This document shows, in pieces, positions 33,280-42,018 of a stretch of 64,000 bases of DNA; within the stretch, counting starts at the first letter, position 1, and each line of letters opens with the position of its first letter. A program made the translations under genes and the position numbers. Origin of the DNA: Caenimonas aquaedulcis (GTDB lineage Bacteria; Pseudomonadota; Gammaproteobacteria; Burkholderiales; Burkholderiaceae_C); contig NZ_JADWYS010000001.1 of assembly GCF_015831345.1 (NCBI RefSeq), forward strand, positions 3,872,618 through 3,936,617, in the 5' to 3' direction. The notes below the pieces were generated by a model that did not search any database, was not told the origin of the DNA, and saw nothing but the letters and a program-made list of their open reading frames with translations.

Positions 33280-34338
33280 TCAATCCAGCAATGCCCTGCG
33301 AATAGGCTCATTCCACGAGCCAGTCTTGGGGGAATACATGCCGAAGGACGGCGACGCCAGCTCCCAGTACGCCCAGCCGATCCCGCGCTTTTCCGCTTCG
33401 TCGCGCACGACCCGCGCATAGTTGCCGCGCGACTCCATGTCCACCGCTTCGTAGGTGCCGAACTCGCCCAGGTGCAATGGGTAGCCGCTCGTGCGGTTCC
33501 ACGCGCGCGCCTTCTCCAGCACATCCGCAATCACCTTCTTCTGGCCGTCGTCGCAGCACTTCACCCCGGTGGGAAAGGGCTTCGCGAGGAAGTCCGCGCC
33601 CTGGTGCGTGAAGGGGAAGGGGTCGTAGTTGTGGATCGACACGATCAGGTTGCGGTCGGCCGGCAGGCGCAGCTTGGGCAGTTCGCCGATGCCGCCCCAT
33701 TCGCCCGGGCCGATCATCACGGCGCGCGTCGGGTTCGTCTCGCGCACGATCGCGAGCGCCTTCGCGGCCAGCGTGTTCCATGCGTCGCCGTTCAAACGGC
33801 CGTGCGCTTCATTGAGCAGCTCGAACACGAGCTTGGGCGACTTGCCCTTGTAGCGCTGCGCGATCTGCTTCCACATGTTGAGGAAGCGCGTGTCCACCAC
33901 GGACGCATCGACGGCGAATTCGCCGTTGTGCTGCGGATCGCCCGCGAGCTGCGTGTAGTGGTGCATGTCGAGGATGACGTACACACCCTTGGCCAGCAGC
34001 GCATCGATGGCGCCGTCCACGCGCTGCGCGAACTGCTCGTCGATCTTCGCGTCCGCCGTCGGCGCCGCATGGTTGCTCCATCGCACCGGCAACCGCACGG
34101 TCGCGAAGTTCGCCGCCGCGCGGTCGATGAACTGCGGCTCCAGCTTCACGCCCCAGTCGCCTTCCTTGGGCGCATCGAGCATGTTGCCGAGGTTCACGCC
34201 CCGACCCAGTGCATGCGCGATCGCGCAGGTTTCGGCGGTGACGGCGGCGCAGTTCTGCTTCACCTGCGGCGCCGCGGCGAAGGCGCTGCCCGCAGCGGAG
34301 CAAACGAGGAGGGCGAGGGCGAAAAGTCGTTGTTTCAT
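33280..34338 (-). CDS. Secreted GH5 endoglucanase
   Basis: The 352-residue protein has a Sec signal peptide (cleavage near SAFA-AAPQV, residue 22) and a single GH5 cellulase domain. Family landmarks are LGRGVNLGNMLDAP near residue 44, TVRLPVRW near residue 80, VILDMHHY near residue 120, the acid/base Glu in FELLNEAHG near residue 172 and the nucleophile Glu in LHLGEFGTYE near residue 292. There is no binding module. It should hydrolyse beta-1,4-glucan outside the cytoplasm. It is divergent from the eps operon, separated by 242 bases, so it may trim the exopolysaccharide, as glycanases beside capsule loci often do. Confidence 0.9.
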   Translation of the reverse strand: MKQRLFALALLVCSAAGSAFAAAPQVKQNCAAVTAETCAIAHALGRGVNLGNMLDAPKEGDWGVKLEPQFIDRAAANFATVRLPVRWSNHAAPTADAKIDEQFAQRVDGAIDALLAKGVYVILDMHHYTQLAGDPQHNGEFAVDASVVDTRFLNMWKQIAQRYKGKSPKLVFELLNEAHGRLNGDAWNTLAAKALAIVRETNPTRAVMIGPGEWGGIGELPKLRLPADRNLIVSIHNYDPFPFTHQGADFLAKPFPTGVKCCDDGQKKVIADVLEKARAWNRTSGYPLHLGEFGTYEAVDMESRGNYARVVRDEAEKRGIGWAYWELASPSFGMYSPKTGSWNEPIRRALLD

Positions 34339-34580
34339 GGCCCGGGAATTGTCGCGTCACGTGTTGCGCGAAAGCACGGCATCGAGGCAGGTCGGGCCCT
34401 CGTCCTACAGGCATGACTGGAGCCGTGTAGGCCCATGCTGACGAGGGCGTCGGACACTGGACAAACATGCCGCGTACATCCTGTAGCGGTGGCTCTGGTG
34501 TTCGGCACCGCACATAACTCATGCGGGCTTGAACCCTACTATCCGACACAGCAACAACGCGAACGAAGCGACGCATTCCC
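34339..34580. promoter_or_regulatory. Divergent promoter region between GH5 and epsA-like genes
   Basis: This 242-base gene-free stretch must carry the promoter for the GH5 gene on one strand and for the exopolysaccharide operon on the other. I see no strong inverted repeat or riboswitch. The last ~50 bases before 34581 are less GC-rich than the flanking genes. Confidence 0.4.
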
Positions 34581-35354
34581 ATGAATTCCCATCCGCATCT
34601 TCCAGACAGCGATCCCGCGCATTTCCTGCGGATCGCGGGGCAGGGCGCGAGCCTGTCCACCCACGCCGACCTCTGGCGCTGGCTGCAGGGCGACGTGCAA
34701 CACCTCCTGGCGCACGAGATCATGCTGATCGGCTGGGGCGACTTCCGCTCCGGCAACCTCAATTTCGACATCGTCTCCAGCCTGCCGGGCGTGCGCACGC
34801 AGAACTGCACGACGGCGATGGTCGCGCCCGTGCTGAGCTACCTGCGCGATTGCTGGGTGGCCGCGCAGCGCACCGCGTTCGTGCTCGACGTCGCGTCCTT
34901 CGACGAACTCGCGCAGCGCCACGGCTCGGTGATCACGGGCATGCATTCCGCCGTGGTCCACGGCATCGGCGACGGCAAGCGCACGGCCGAACGCATCTTC
35001 GCCGCGTTCAGCGTGCAGCAGCCGCCCGCCGCCAACGCGATCGGCGCGCTGCGCCTGCTCACCCCGTACATCGACACCGCGCTGCGCCAGATGGCGCCGG
35101 CGCCCCAGCGGCAAGCCGCGTGCACGAACGACAGCGTGAGCCGCCAGGTCGTCAAGCTGCTGCAGCTCTCCGAGCGCGAGCGCCAGATCATGACCTGGGT
35201 CGCCATGGGCAAGACCAACCCCGAGATCGGCTGCATCCTGTCGATCAGCGAGTTCACGGTGAAAAACCACATGAAGAGCATCTTCGGCAAGCTCGACGTC
35301 TCCAACCGGGCGCAGGCCGTCGCCAAGCTCACGCGGGTGGACGCATATGCATGA
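34581..35354 (+). CDS. epsA: EpsA-like LuxR-family transcriptional regulator of exopolysaccharide
   Basis: The 257-residue protein has an N-terminal sensory-like region (about 20-180) and a C-terminal LuxR/GerE helix-turn-helix (about 192-250) with LSERERQIMTWVAMGKTNPE and ISEFTVKNHMKSIFGKLDV. It matches the EpsA regulators that head methanolan-type, XrtB/PEP-CTERM-associated eps clusters in betaproteobacteria. There is no receiver domain, so it is not a classical two-component regulator. Its 3' end overlaps the next gene by 8 bases, indicating one transcript. It probably activates the eps operon and perhaps the divergent GH5 gene. Confidence 0.85.
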   Translation: MNSHPHLPDSDPAHFLRIAGQGASLSTHADLWRWLQGDVQHLLAHEIMLIGWGDFRSGNLNFDIVSSLPGVRTQNCTTAMVAPVLSYLRDCWVAAQRTAFVLDVASFDELAQRHGSVITGMHSAVVHGIGDGKRTAERIFAAFSVQQPPAANAIGALRLLTPYIDTALRQMAPAPQRQAACTNDSVSRQVVKLLQLSERERQIMTWVAMGKTNPEIGCILSISEFTVKNHMKSIFGKLDVSNRAQAVAKLTRVDAYA

Positions 35355-36768
35355 AGCCGACCGCATCCTCCCGAGGCACGCGTTGAGGGCCGTCCCGCAG
35401 ATCCCGGCGCTGGGCCAGAACCAGTTCCTGGCAGCGCTGGAGGCGGTGCTCGAGCCGCTGGTCACGGTTCTGTCGCTCTGGTTCCTCGTCTGGCAGATCG
35501 AGGGCTCGATCTCCCCGATGTGGCTCACGGTGTCCATCCTGGCCTTCGCGCTGGCGTTCCCGGGCCGGTCCCTGCTCAAGCAGCGCGCCGACCGCGTGTT
35601 CATCAGCATCCTGCTCGGCTGGCTGTGGACGGCCGGCCTGCTGCTGGCCATGGGCTACGTCACCGGCCACATCAACGACTTCTCCACCGAGATCATCCTC
35701 AACTGGCTGTGGTTCGCGCCGGTGAGCCAGCTCGTGGTGCACTGGGGCCTGCGCAAGGCCGCCCCGCACCTCGTGCGCATGCAGGGCCCGGCGCTGCGCG
35801 CCGTGGTCGTGGGCTTGAATGAACAAGGCGGCGTGCTGGCCGACCGGCTCAAGGGCGCGGGCGACACGGGCATCGAGCTCATGGGCTTCTTCGACGACCG
35901 CACGCCCGACCGCCTGCATGGCTCCGAGCGCCACCGCCTGCTCGGCCGCGTGTCCGACCTCGCGGGCTACGTGAAGGCGCACCGCATCCACCTGATCTAC
36001 CTGTCGCTGCCCATGGCGTCGCAGCCGCGCATCAAGGAACTGCTCGACCAGCTGAAGGACACGACGGCGTCCGTCTACTTCGTGCCCGACATGTTCGTGA
36101 CCGACCTGATCCAGGGCCGCACCGACTCCGTGGTGGGCCTGCCCGTCATCTCCGTGTGCGAGACGCCGTTCCGCGGCCCCGCCGGCGTGCTCAAGCGCGC
36201 CAGCGACATCGTGCTCGGCTCGATCATCCTCGTGCTGATCTCGCCCATCCTGCTCGCCGTGGCTGTAGCCGTGAAGCTGAGCTCCCCCGGCCCCGTGATC
36301 TTCCGCCAGCGCCGCTACGGCCTCGACGGCGAGGAGATCGTGGTCTACAAATTCCGCTCCATGACCGTCACCGAGGACGGCGGCACCATCGTGCAGGCGC
36401 GCAAGGGCGACGCCCGCGTGACGCGCGTCGGCGCGATCCTGCGCAAGACCTCGCTGGACGAGCTGCCGCAGTTCGTGAACGTGCTGCAGGGCCGCATGAG
36501 CATCGTGGGCCCGCGCCCGCACGCCGTGGCCCACAACGAGCAGTACCGCCAGCTCATCAAGAGCTACATGGTGCGCCACAAGGTGCGCCCCGGCGTGACG
36601 GGCTGGGCCCAGGTGAACGGGTTCCGGGGCGAGACGGATTCGCTGGAAAAGATGGAAGGGCGCGTGCGCTGCGACCTGGACTACCTGCGCAACTGGTCGC
36701 TGCGGCTGGACCTGTACATCATCTTCAAGACCGTGAAGCTGGTGTTCAAGGACAGCGGGGCGTACTGA
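35347..36768 (+). CDS. epsB: Undecaprenyl-phosphate glucose-type phosphotransferase (priming transferase)
   Basis: The 473-residue protein has four or five N-terminal transmembrane segments, a CoA-binding-like Rossmann domain (about 140-260) and a C-terminal bacterial sugar transferase domain (about 280-473). The transferase motifs are KFRSMTV near residue 336, [17 protein letters not shown] and [17 protein letters not shown] near residue 385, and [17 protein letters not shown] near residue 416. It transfers a sugar-1-phosphate, usually glucose, to undecaprenyl phosphate, the first step of exopolysaccharide unit assembly. It follows the regulator with overlap, as in methanolan clusters where this gene is epsB. 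Confidence 0.88.
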   Translation: MHEADRILPRHALRAVPQIPALGQNQFLAALEAVLEPLVTVLSLWFLVWQIEGSISPMWLTVSILAFALAFPGRSLLKQRADRVFISILLGWLWTAGLLLAMGYVTGHINDFSTEIILNWLWFAPVSQLVVHWGLRKAAPHLVRMQGPALRAVVVGLNEQGGVLADRLKGAGDTGIELMGFFDDRTPDRLHGSERHRLLGRVSDLAGYVKAHRIHLIYLSLPMASQPRIKELLDQLKDTTASVYFVPDMFVTDLIQGRTDSVVGLPVISVCETPFRGPAGVLKRASDIVLGSIILVLISPILLAVAVAVKLSSPGPVIFRQRRYGLDGEEIVVYKFRSMTVTEDGGTIVQARKGDARVTRVGAILRKTSLDELPQFVNVLQGRMSIVGPRPHAVAHNEQYRQLIKSYMVRHKVRPGVTGWAQVNGFRGETDSLEKMEGRVRCDLDYLRNWSLRLDLYIIFKTVKLVFKDSGAY

Positions 36769-36895
36769 GCGGACGTGGAAATTGCGCCATGGATGAGCAG
36801 CAAACGACCACGGGCCGCCCTATAGTGCCATCGGGCCATTGCATCCCGCAGGGGCTCTCGCGCACTATCGCCAACAAAACCCATCAGAGGACATC

Positions 36896-38074
36896 TTGAA
36901 GAACTTGAACCAACTTTCGCTGATCGCATTGGCCACCGCGTGCGCCTTCCCGGCCCTCGCGCAGGATGCGGCGCCCGCCCCCAAGGTGATCACCTTCCGC
37001 GCCGGAGTGGGCGTGGAGCATGACACCAACGTGCTGCGCCAGAGCACGGGCGAGATCTCGGACAACATCGGCACGGTCTCCGTCGGCGCCCACGCGGACA
37101 AGACCATCGGCCTGCAGCGCCTGCGCGGCGACATCGAGGCGACGACCTACCGCTACCAGGACCAGACGAATCTCAATTACTCGACCATCAACTACTCGGC
37201 GGCCTGGGACTGGAGCCTGACGCCCCACTTCCACGGCGTGCTGTCGGCCGACCGCCGCCAGGCGCGCGAAGTGTCGACGGACCCGATCACCTTCGGCAAC
37301 CGCATCGGCCGCCGCACGGAGAAGGCCGAAGTGCTGGAAGGCACCTACGACGTCGGCGCGCGCCTGCGTGCGCTGGCCGGCGTGACGCACACCAGCAGCG
37401 AGAGCACCGAGCCGCGCAGCTGGGACGCGAGCCCGAGCGTGCGCAGCGTCCGCCTGGGCGTGGGCTACGAGACGCCCAAGGGATCCCTCCTGACGCTGCG
37501 CGCACGCCGCGGCGACGGCGACTACAAGGACCCGACCCCCGGCGCCGCCGCGGGCAGCTTCAAGGAAAACGAGGTCGAACTCGCGGTCAAGTGGCCGGTG
37601 ACGGCCAAGACGACCGTCGAGGGGCGCATCGCCCACCTGCAGCGCGAGCACGACATCGCCCCGCAGCTGGACTTCAGCGGCATGGTCGGCGGCGCCAGCG
37701 TGAGCTGGGAAGTCACCGCCAAGACGCGCTTCATCGCGGGCTACCAGCACGACCTGGTCGCGACGGGCCTGCTGACCGGCGGGCACGTGGAGACGGACCG
37801 CATCTTCTTCACGCCGGTGTGGCAGTTCGACCCGAAGTTCGCCGCCACCTTCCGCTATGACCGCTCCGAGCGCCGCTGGCGCGACGTGCCGGTCGCGAGC
37901 CCCGACCAGGGCCGCAGCGAGAAGGTCGAGTACGCGCAGATCGGCCTCGACTGGACCCCGCGCCAGGCCATCACCGTTTCCACCACGCTGCGCAGCGAGA
38001 AGCTCAATTCGAGCCTGCCGGGCGCCAGCTACAAAGCCACCGTTTTCGGAGTCGCCGCCAAGGCGACGTTCTGA
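36896..38074 (+). CDS. epsL: EpsL-like outer-membrane beta-barrel protein of exopolysaccharide export
   Basis: The 392-residue product has a signal peptide ending near FPALAQ (residue 22) and then a repeating beta-strand pattern ending AAKATF with a terminal phenylalanine, typical of outer-membrane barrels. The opening FRAGVGVEHDTNVLR is characteristic of EpsL/OMP_b-brl_2-type proteins in XrtB-associated eps loci. I chose TTG at 36896 because it has GAGG (36887-36890) 5 bases upstream and starts the signal peptide; an earlier TTG at 36839 would put 19 non-hydrophobic residues ahead of it. Its exact role in secretion is not established. Confidence 0.82.
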   Translation: MKNLNQLSLIALATACAFPALAQDAAPAPKVITFRAGVGVEHDTNVLRQSTGEISDNIGTVSVGAHADKTIGLQRLRGDIEATTYRYQDQTNLNYSTINYSAAWDWSLTPHFHGVLSADRRQAREVSTDPITFGNRIGRRTEKAEVLEGTYDVGARLRALAGVTHTSSESTEPRSWDASPSVRSVRLGVGYETPKGSLLTLRARRGDGDYKDPTPGAAAGSFKENEVELAVKWPVTAKTTVEGRIAHLQREHDIAPQLDFSGMVGGASVSWEVTAKTRFIAGYQHDLVATGLLTGGHVETDRIFFTPVWQFDPKFAATFRYDRSERRWRDVPVASPDQGRSEKVEYAQIGLDWTPRQAITVSTTLRSEKLNSSLPGASYKATVFGVAAKATF

Positions 38075-38109
38075 GGACCATCGATTCGTTCTTCACGGAG
38101 ATATCCACC

Positions 38110-38925
38110 ATGTCCAAGCTGCTCCAAACCATCCTCGCCGTCGCGCTTGCCGCCTCCGCGGCCGTGGCCGGTGCGCAAAACGCACCCAAGGCCCTCGCCA
38201 GCAACGACTACAAGCTGGGCGCGGGCGACACCATCAAGATCCAGGTCTACCAGAACCCGGACCTGTCGATGGAAGCGCGCGTGTCGGAGAGCGGCAGCAT
38301 CAGCTACCCGCTGGTGGGCAGCGTGAGCGTGGGCGGCCTGACGATTTCCGATGCGGAAAAGAAGATCGCCGCCGCGCTCAAGCAGAAGGACATCCTGAAG
38401 CAGCCGCAGGTGAACATCAACGTCGCGCAGGTGCGCGGCAACCAGGTGTCGGTGGTGGGCCAGGTCAACCGGCCCGGCCGCATCCCGCTGGAAACCTTCA
38501 ACATGCGCGTCTCCGAGGTGATCGCCGCGGCCGGCGGCATCTCGCCGACCGGCGACGAGACGGTGGTCGTCTCGGGCATGCGCAACGGCCAGCCCTTCCG
38601 CAAGGAAGTGGACCTGGGCGCGATGAACGCCGGCCAGCAGGTCGACGACGTCATCATCATGTCGGGCGACACGATCAGCGTGAACAAGGCGCCCACCTAT
38701 TACGTGTACGGCGAGGCGCAGAAGCCCGGCGCCTACAAGGTCGAGCGCGGCATGACCGTCATGCAGGCGCTCGCGGCCAGCGGCGGCCCCACGCCGCGCG
38801 GCACCACCAACCGCCTGAAGCTCACCCGCACCGGCCCGAACGGCCAGCAGGTGGAAATGCAGCCCCGCATGAACGACGTCGTGCAACCCGGCGACGTGCT
38901 CTTCGTGCGCGAAAGCCTCTTTTAA
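38110..38925 (+). CDS. epsE: Polysaccharide export protein EpsE (Wza-like)
   Basis: The 271-residue protein has a cleavable signal peptide (to about residue 22), a Poly_export domain (YKLGAGDTIKIQVYQNPDLS near residue 33) and one or two SLBB repeats (VSVVGQVNRPGRIPLE near residue 115; YYVYGEAQKPGAYKVERG near residue 200). This is the periplasmic/outer-membrane export channel component for exopolysaccharide. It lacks an obvious lipobox, unlike E. coli Wza. The gene lies between the barrel protein and the chain-length determinant, the usual order. Confidence 0.88.
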   Translation: MSKLLQTILAVALAASAAVAGAQNAPKALASNDYKLGAGDTIKIQVYQNPDLSMEARVSESGSISYPLVGSVSVGGLTISDAEKKIAAALKQKDILKQPQVNINVAQVRGNQVSVVGQVNRPGRIPLETFNMRVSEVIAAAGGISPTGDETVVVSGMRNGQPFRKEVDLGAMNAGQQVDDVIIMSGDTISVNKAPTYYVYGEAQKPGAYKVERGMTVMQALAASGGPTPRGTTNRLKLTRTGPNGQQVEMQPRMNDVVQPGDVLFVRESLF

Positions 38926-38937
38926 AGGAATGATGCA

Positions 38938-40305
38938 ATGAGCTTGCACCAGTTGTTTTCCATCCTGCGCGCGCGCCGCGCGGCAGCGGGCCTGATCCTG
39001 CTGGTCACGCTCGCGCTCGCCCTCGCCTGGGTGCTCGTGCGCCAGCCCACCTACACCGCGCGCTCGCCGGTGCTCGTCGACGTCCGCATGGACCCGGTCG
39101 GCGGCACGGCGCTGCAAGGCATGGTGGCGCCCAGCTACATGGCCACGCAGATCGACATCGTGAAGAGCGACCGCGTCGCCGAGCGCGTGCTGCAGTCGCT
39201 GCCCAAGAACGTCGAGCCGATCAGCCGCTGGCAGGAAGAGGCGCAGTCCAAGCGCGCCCCGCAAGCCTGGCTCGCGCACAAGCTGCAGACCTACCTCGAC
39301 GTGAAGCCCGCGCGCGAGAGCAACATCATCAACATCGCCTACACCGGCCGCACGCCGCAAGAAGCCGCGATGCTCGCCAACGCCTTCGCGCAGGCCTACC
39401 TGGACGTGAGCCTGGAAGTCAAGACCAATCCCGCCAAGCGCTATGCCGACTGGTTCGACGACCAGGTGAAGGCTTCCCGCGAGCGCCTGGGCGCCGCGCA
39501 GGACAAGCTCGCCGCGTTCCAGCAGGAAGCCGGCATCGTCTCCAGCGACCCCAACAGCGATTTCGAAACCGCCAAGCTCACCTCGCTCACCCAGCAGCTC
39601 GCCGGCCTGCAGACCCGCGGCCTGCAGGGCACGGGCGGCGCCGAGACGAGCGGCGTGGTCGGCAACCTGCGCGGTGAAGTCGCGCGCGCCGAAGCCAAGG
39701 TCGCCGAAGCCGGCGAGACCATGGGCGCCAACCACCCGACGATGCAGAAGCTGCGCGCCGAACTCGCGTCCCTGCGCTCGCGTTTCTCCGCCGAGAGCGC
39801 GCATGCCGGCGGCGTCGCGTCCAACTCCGCCGCTTCGCTCAAGGCCCGCGAGCGCGAGCTCGAGAAGGCGATCAACGAGCAGAAGAACAAGGTGCTGGGC
39901 CTGCAGAAGCAGCGCGGCCAGCTCGCCGTGTACCAGCGCGAAGTCGACTCCGCGCAGAAAGCCTACGAGGCCGTCGCCGCCAGCGCCGCGCAATCGCGCC
40001 TGCAGGCCGGCGCCAACCAGACCAACGTGGTGCGCATCTCCTCGGCCACCGAGCCGACGGAGAAGACCGGTCTGTCCGGCGCGCAGACCATGGCCATCGC
40101 GGCCCTGGGCGGCATGCTGCTGGCCCTGGCCGGCGCGCTGCTGCTCGAACTCGCGAACCGCCGCGTGCGCAGCGTGCAGGACCTCGAACTCGTCACCCGC
40201 CTACCCATCCTGGCCACCATCCCGGCTGCCGGCAGCAGCGCGCTCGCGACGCTGCGCCTGGCCAACGGGCCGCGCCGACTCGCACTCGCAAGGAGCCCCG
40301 CATGA
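38938..40305 (+). CDS. epsF: Chain-length determinant protein EpsF (Wzz/GumC-like)
   Basis: The 455-residue protein has a Wzz-type N-terminal membrane segment (about residues 14-33), a long periplasmic coiled-coil region (about 175-350) and a second membrane segment near residues 385-405 (GAQTMAIAALGGMLLALAG). It lacks the fused cytoplasmic kinase, which is encoded separately by the next gene, with which it overlaps by 4 bases. Together they control polymer length and link export to assembly. Its start follows an AAGGAATG site 12 bases after epsE. Confidence 0.87.
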   Translation: MSLHQLFSILRARRAAAGLILLVTLALALAWVLVRQPTYTARSPVLVDVRMDPVGGTALQGMVAPSYMATQIDIVKSDRVAERVLQSLPKNVEPISRWQEEAQSKRAPQAWLAHKLQTYLDVKPARESNIINIAYTGRTPQEAAMLANAFAQAYLDVSLEVKTNPAKRYADWFDDQVKASRERLGAAQDKLAAFQQEAGIVSSDPNSDFETAKLTSLTQQLAGLQTRGLQGTGGAETSGVVGNLRGEVARAEAKVAEAGETMGANHPTMQKLRAELASLRSRFSAESAHAGGVASNSAASLKARERELEKAINEQKNKVLGLQKQRGQLAVYQREVDSAQKAYEAVAASAAQSRLQAGANQTNVVRISSATEPTEKTGLSGAQTMAIAALGGMLLALAGALLLELANRRVRSVQDLELVTRLPILATIPAAGSSALATLRLANGPRRLALARSPA

Positions 40306-41213
40306 ACAGTCAGGTCTTTCCCCTGCCCACCACCAGCCGGCTCGACCTGGACATCAGCGGCCCCACGGGCGATGGCCGCAAGCCCATCGGCGAAATGCTC
40401 GTCGATTCCGGCCGGCTCGAGCCCGCGGACGTGCAGCGCATCCTCGACTTCCAGGTGAAGGCGGGCTTGCCTTTCGGCGAGGCCGGCATCGCGATGGGCC
40501 TGCTCGACCGCGACGACGTCAACGAAGTGCTCGCGATCCAGTTCGGCCAGCCCGCCGTCGGCGGCGACTCGACGCTGTCCGCCGAACTCGTGGCGGCGCG
40601 CGAACCCAACAGCCCCGCCGTGGAGAACCTGCGCGCGCTGCGTAGCCAGCTCATGCTGCGCTGGTTCGAGAACGATGCTCGCCAGGCCGCGCTTGCAGTG
40701 GTGAGCCCCGGCTCCGGCGAAGGCCGCAGCTGGATGATCGCGAATCTCGCCGTGCTGTTCTCGCAACTCGGCAAGCGCACGCTGCTGATCGACGCGGACC
40801 TGCGCCATCCGCGCCAGCACCAGATTTTCGGCCTGCCTGGCCGCATCGGCCTGTCGGCCGTGCTCGCCGGCCGCGCCGGGTGGGAAGCCGTCGCCGAAGT
40901 GAAGGCCTTGCCGGACCTGTGGGTGCTGCCCGCGGGCGCGGTGCCGCCCAACCCGCAGGAACTGCTGGCACGCCCCGGCTTCAACAAGCTGCTGGCCGCG
41001 ATGCGCTCCAGCTATGAAGTGATCCTGATCGACACGCCGCCCGCGGAAACCTCGGCGGACGCGAGCACGATCGCTGCCAAGGCCGGCGCCGCGCTGGTGC
41101 TCGCGTGCCAGGATGCGTCGTCCATGGGACGCGTGGCGACGCTCGCCGATGAATTGCGCCAGTTCGGCGTGACGGTGGTGGGCGCGGTGCTGAACGGCGC
41201 CTCGGCGCGATGA
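40302..41213 (+). CDS. epsG: EpsG-like chain-length-determinant tyrosine-kinase-type ATPase
   Basis: The 303-residue cytoplasmic protein has an N-terminal MshEN/GspE-N-like segment (about 25-90; KPIGEMLVDSGRLEPADVQR) and a BY-kinase/ParA-like ATPase domain (about 105-300). The P-loop reads SPGSGEGRSWMIANLA, with Arg where the usual Lys stands before Ser. The Walker A' motif LLIDADLRHP near residue 160 and IDTPPAETSADA near residue 244 are intact. There is no tyrosine-rich C-terminal tail. It is the partner of the adjacent Wzz-like protein in methanolan-type systems. Whether it still phosphorylates is open. Confidence 0.83.
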   Translation: MNSQVFPLPTTSRLDLDISGPTGDGRKPIGEMLVDSGRLEPADVQRILDFQVKAGLPFGEAGIAMGLLDRDDVNEVLAIQFGQPAVGGDSTLSAELVAAREPNSPAVENLRALRSQLMLRWFENDARQAALAVVSPGSGEGRSWMIANLAVLFSQLGKRTLLIDADLRHPRQHQIFGLPGRIGLSAVLAGRAGWEAVAEVKALPDLWVLPAGAVPPNPQELLARPGFNKLLAAMRSSYEVILIDTPPAETSADASTIAAKAGAALVLACQDASSMGRVATLADELRQFGVTVVGAVLNGASAR

Positions 41214-41992
41214 TGGGGGAGGCCCTGTCTCCCGAGTGGCGCACGCGCTGGCACCACCTGGTGAAGGCGCTGACGCGGGTGCAGTCCGAGCGGGGCGAGA
41301 AGCAACTGCTCGATTCGCTCGCGCATCCGCTGGAGCCGGTGGTGGTGGGCTTCGTCAATGCGCACGCGATGAATTCCGCGGCGGTGTCGCAGACCTTCTA
41401 TAACGCGCTGTCCTCCGCCGACATCCTGCTGCGCGACGGCATCGGCCTGAAGATCCTCCTGCGCCTCTTGAACCAGCCGCCGGGACTGAACCTGAACGGC
41501 ACGGACCTCATCCCGAAGATCCTCGCGCGCTACCCGGGGCGAAAGATCGCCCTGTTCGGCACGCAGGACCCGTACCTCTCCACCGCGCGCGAAGTGATCG
41601 AAACGCGCATCGCCCCCGCGAGCCATTGCGTGACCGCGCACGGCTTCCTGGAGCCGACGGAGTATTTGAAGCTGGCCGCGCAGCACAAGCCCGCGCTGAT
41701 CGTGCTGGGCATGGGCATGCCCAAGCAGGAAGATGTGGCGGTGATGCTGCGCGCGGCGCTGGGGTACCCGTGCGTCATCGTATGCGGCGGCGCCATCCTC
41801 GATTTTTTGGGCAACAAGACGACGCGCGCGCCAGCCTGGATGCGCAAGACGGGGATGGAGTGGGCGTATCGCCTCGCGCTGGAGCCCAAGCGGTTGTTCC
41901 GCCGCTATGTGATGGGCAACCCGCTGTTCCTCTCGCGCGCCGTGCGGCTGGCCACGCGCACGCCGCGGCCGGGCGAAAGCGCCAAGGCCTGA
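41210..41992 (+). CDS. WecG/TagA/CpsF family glycosyltransferase
   Basis: The 260-residue protein matches the WecB/TagA/CpsF family: FVNAHAMNSA near residue 48, ILLRDGIGLKILLRLL with the catalytic-site Asp near residue 75, LNLNGTDLIPKIL near residue 95, then LIVLGMGMPKQEDV near residue 165 and GGAILDFLGNKTTRAPAWM near residue 190. These soluble GT26 enzymes add an amino sugar such as ManNAc(A) to a lipid-linked sugar at the inner membrane. It overlaps the kinase gene by 4 bases, so it is in the same operon. The sugar used here is unknown. Confidence 0.87.
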   Translation: MMGEALSPEWRTRWHHLVKALTRVQSERGEKQLLDSLAHPLEPVVVGFVNAHAMNSAAVSQTFYNALSSADILLRDGIGLKILLRLLNQPPGLNLNGTDLIPKILARYPGRKIALFGTQDPYLSTAREVIETRIAPASHCVTAHGFLEPTEYLKLAAQHKPALIVLGMGMPKQEDVAVMLRAALGYPCVIVCGGAILDFLGNKTTRAPAWMRKTGMEWAYRLALEPKRLFRRYVMGNPLFLSRAVRLATRTPRPGESAKA

Positions 41993-42018
41993 CACAGCCA
42001 CGAACCTAGAATCCGTCC

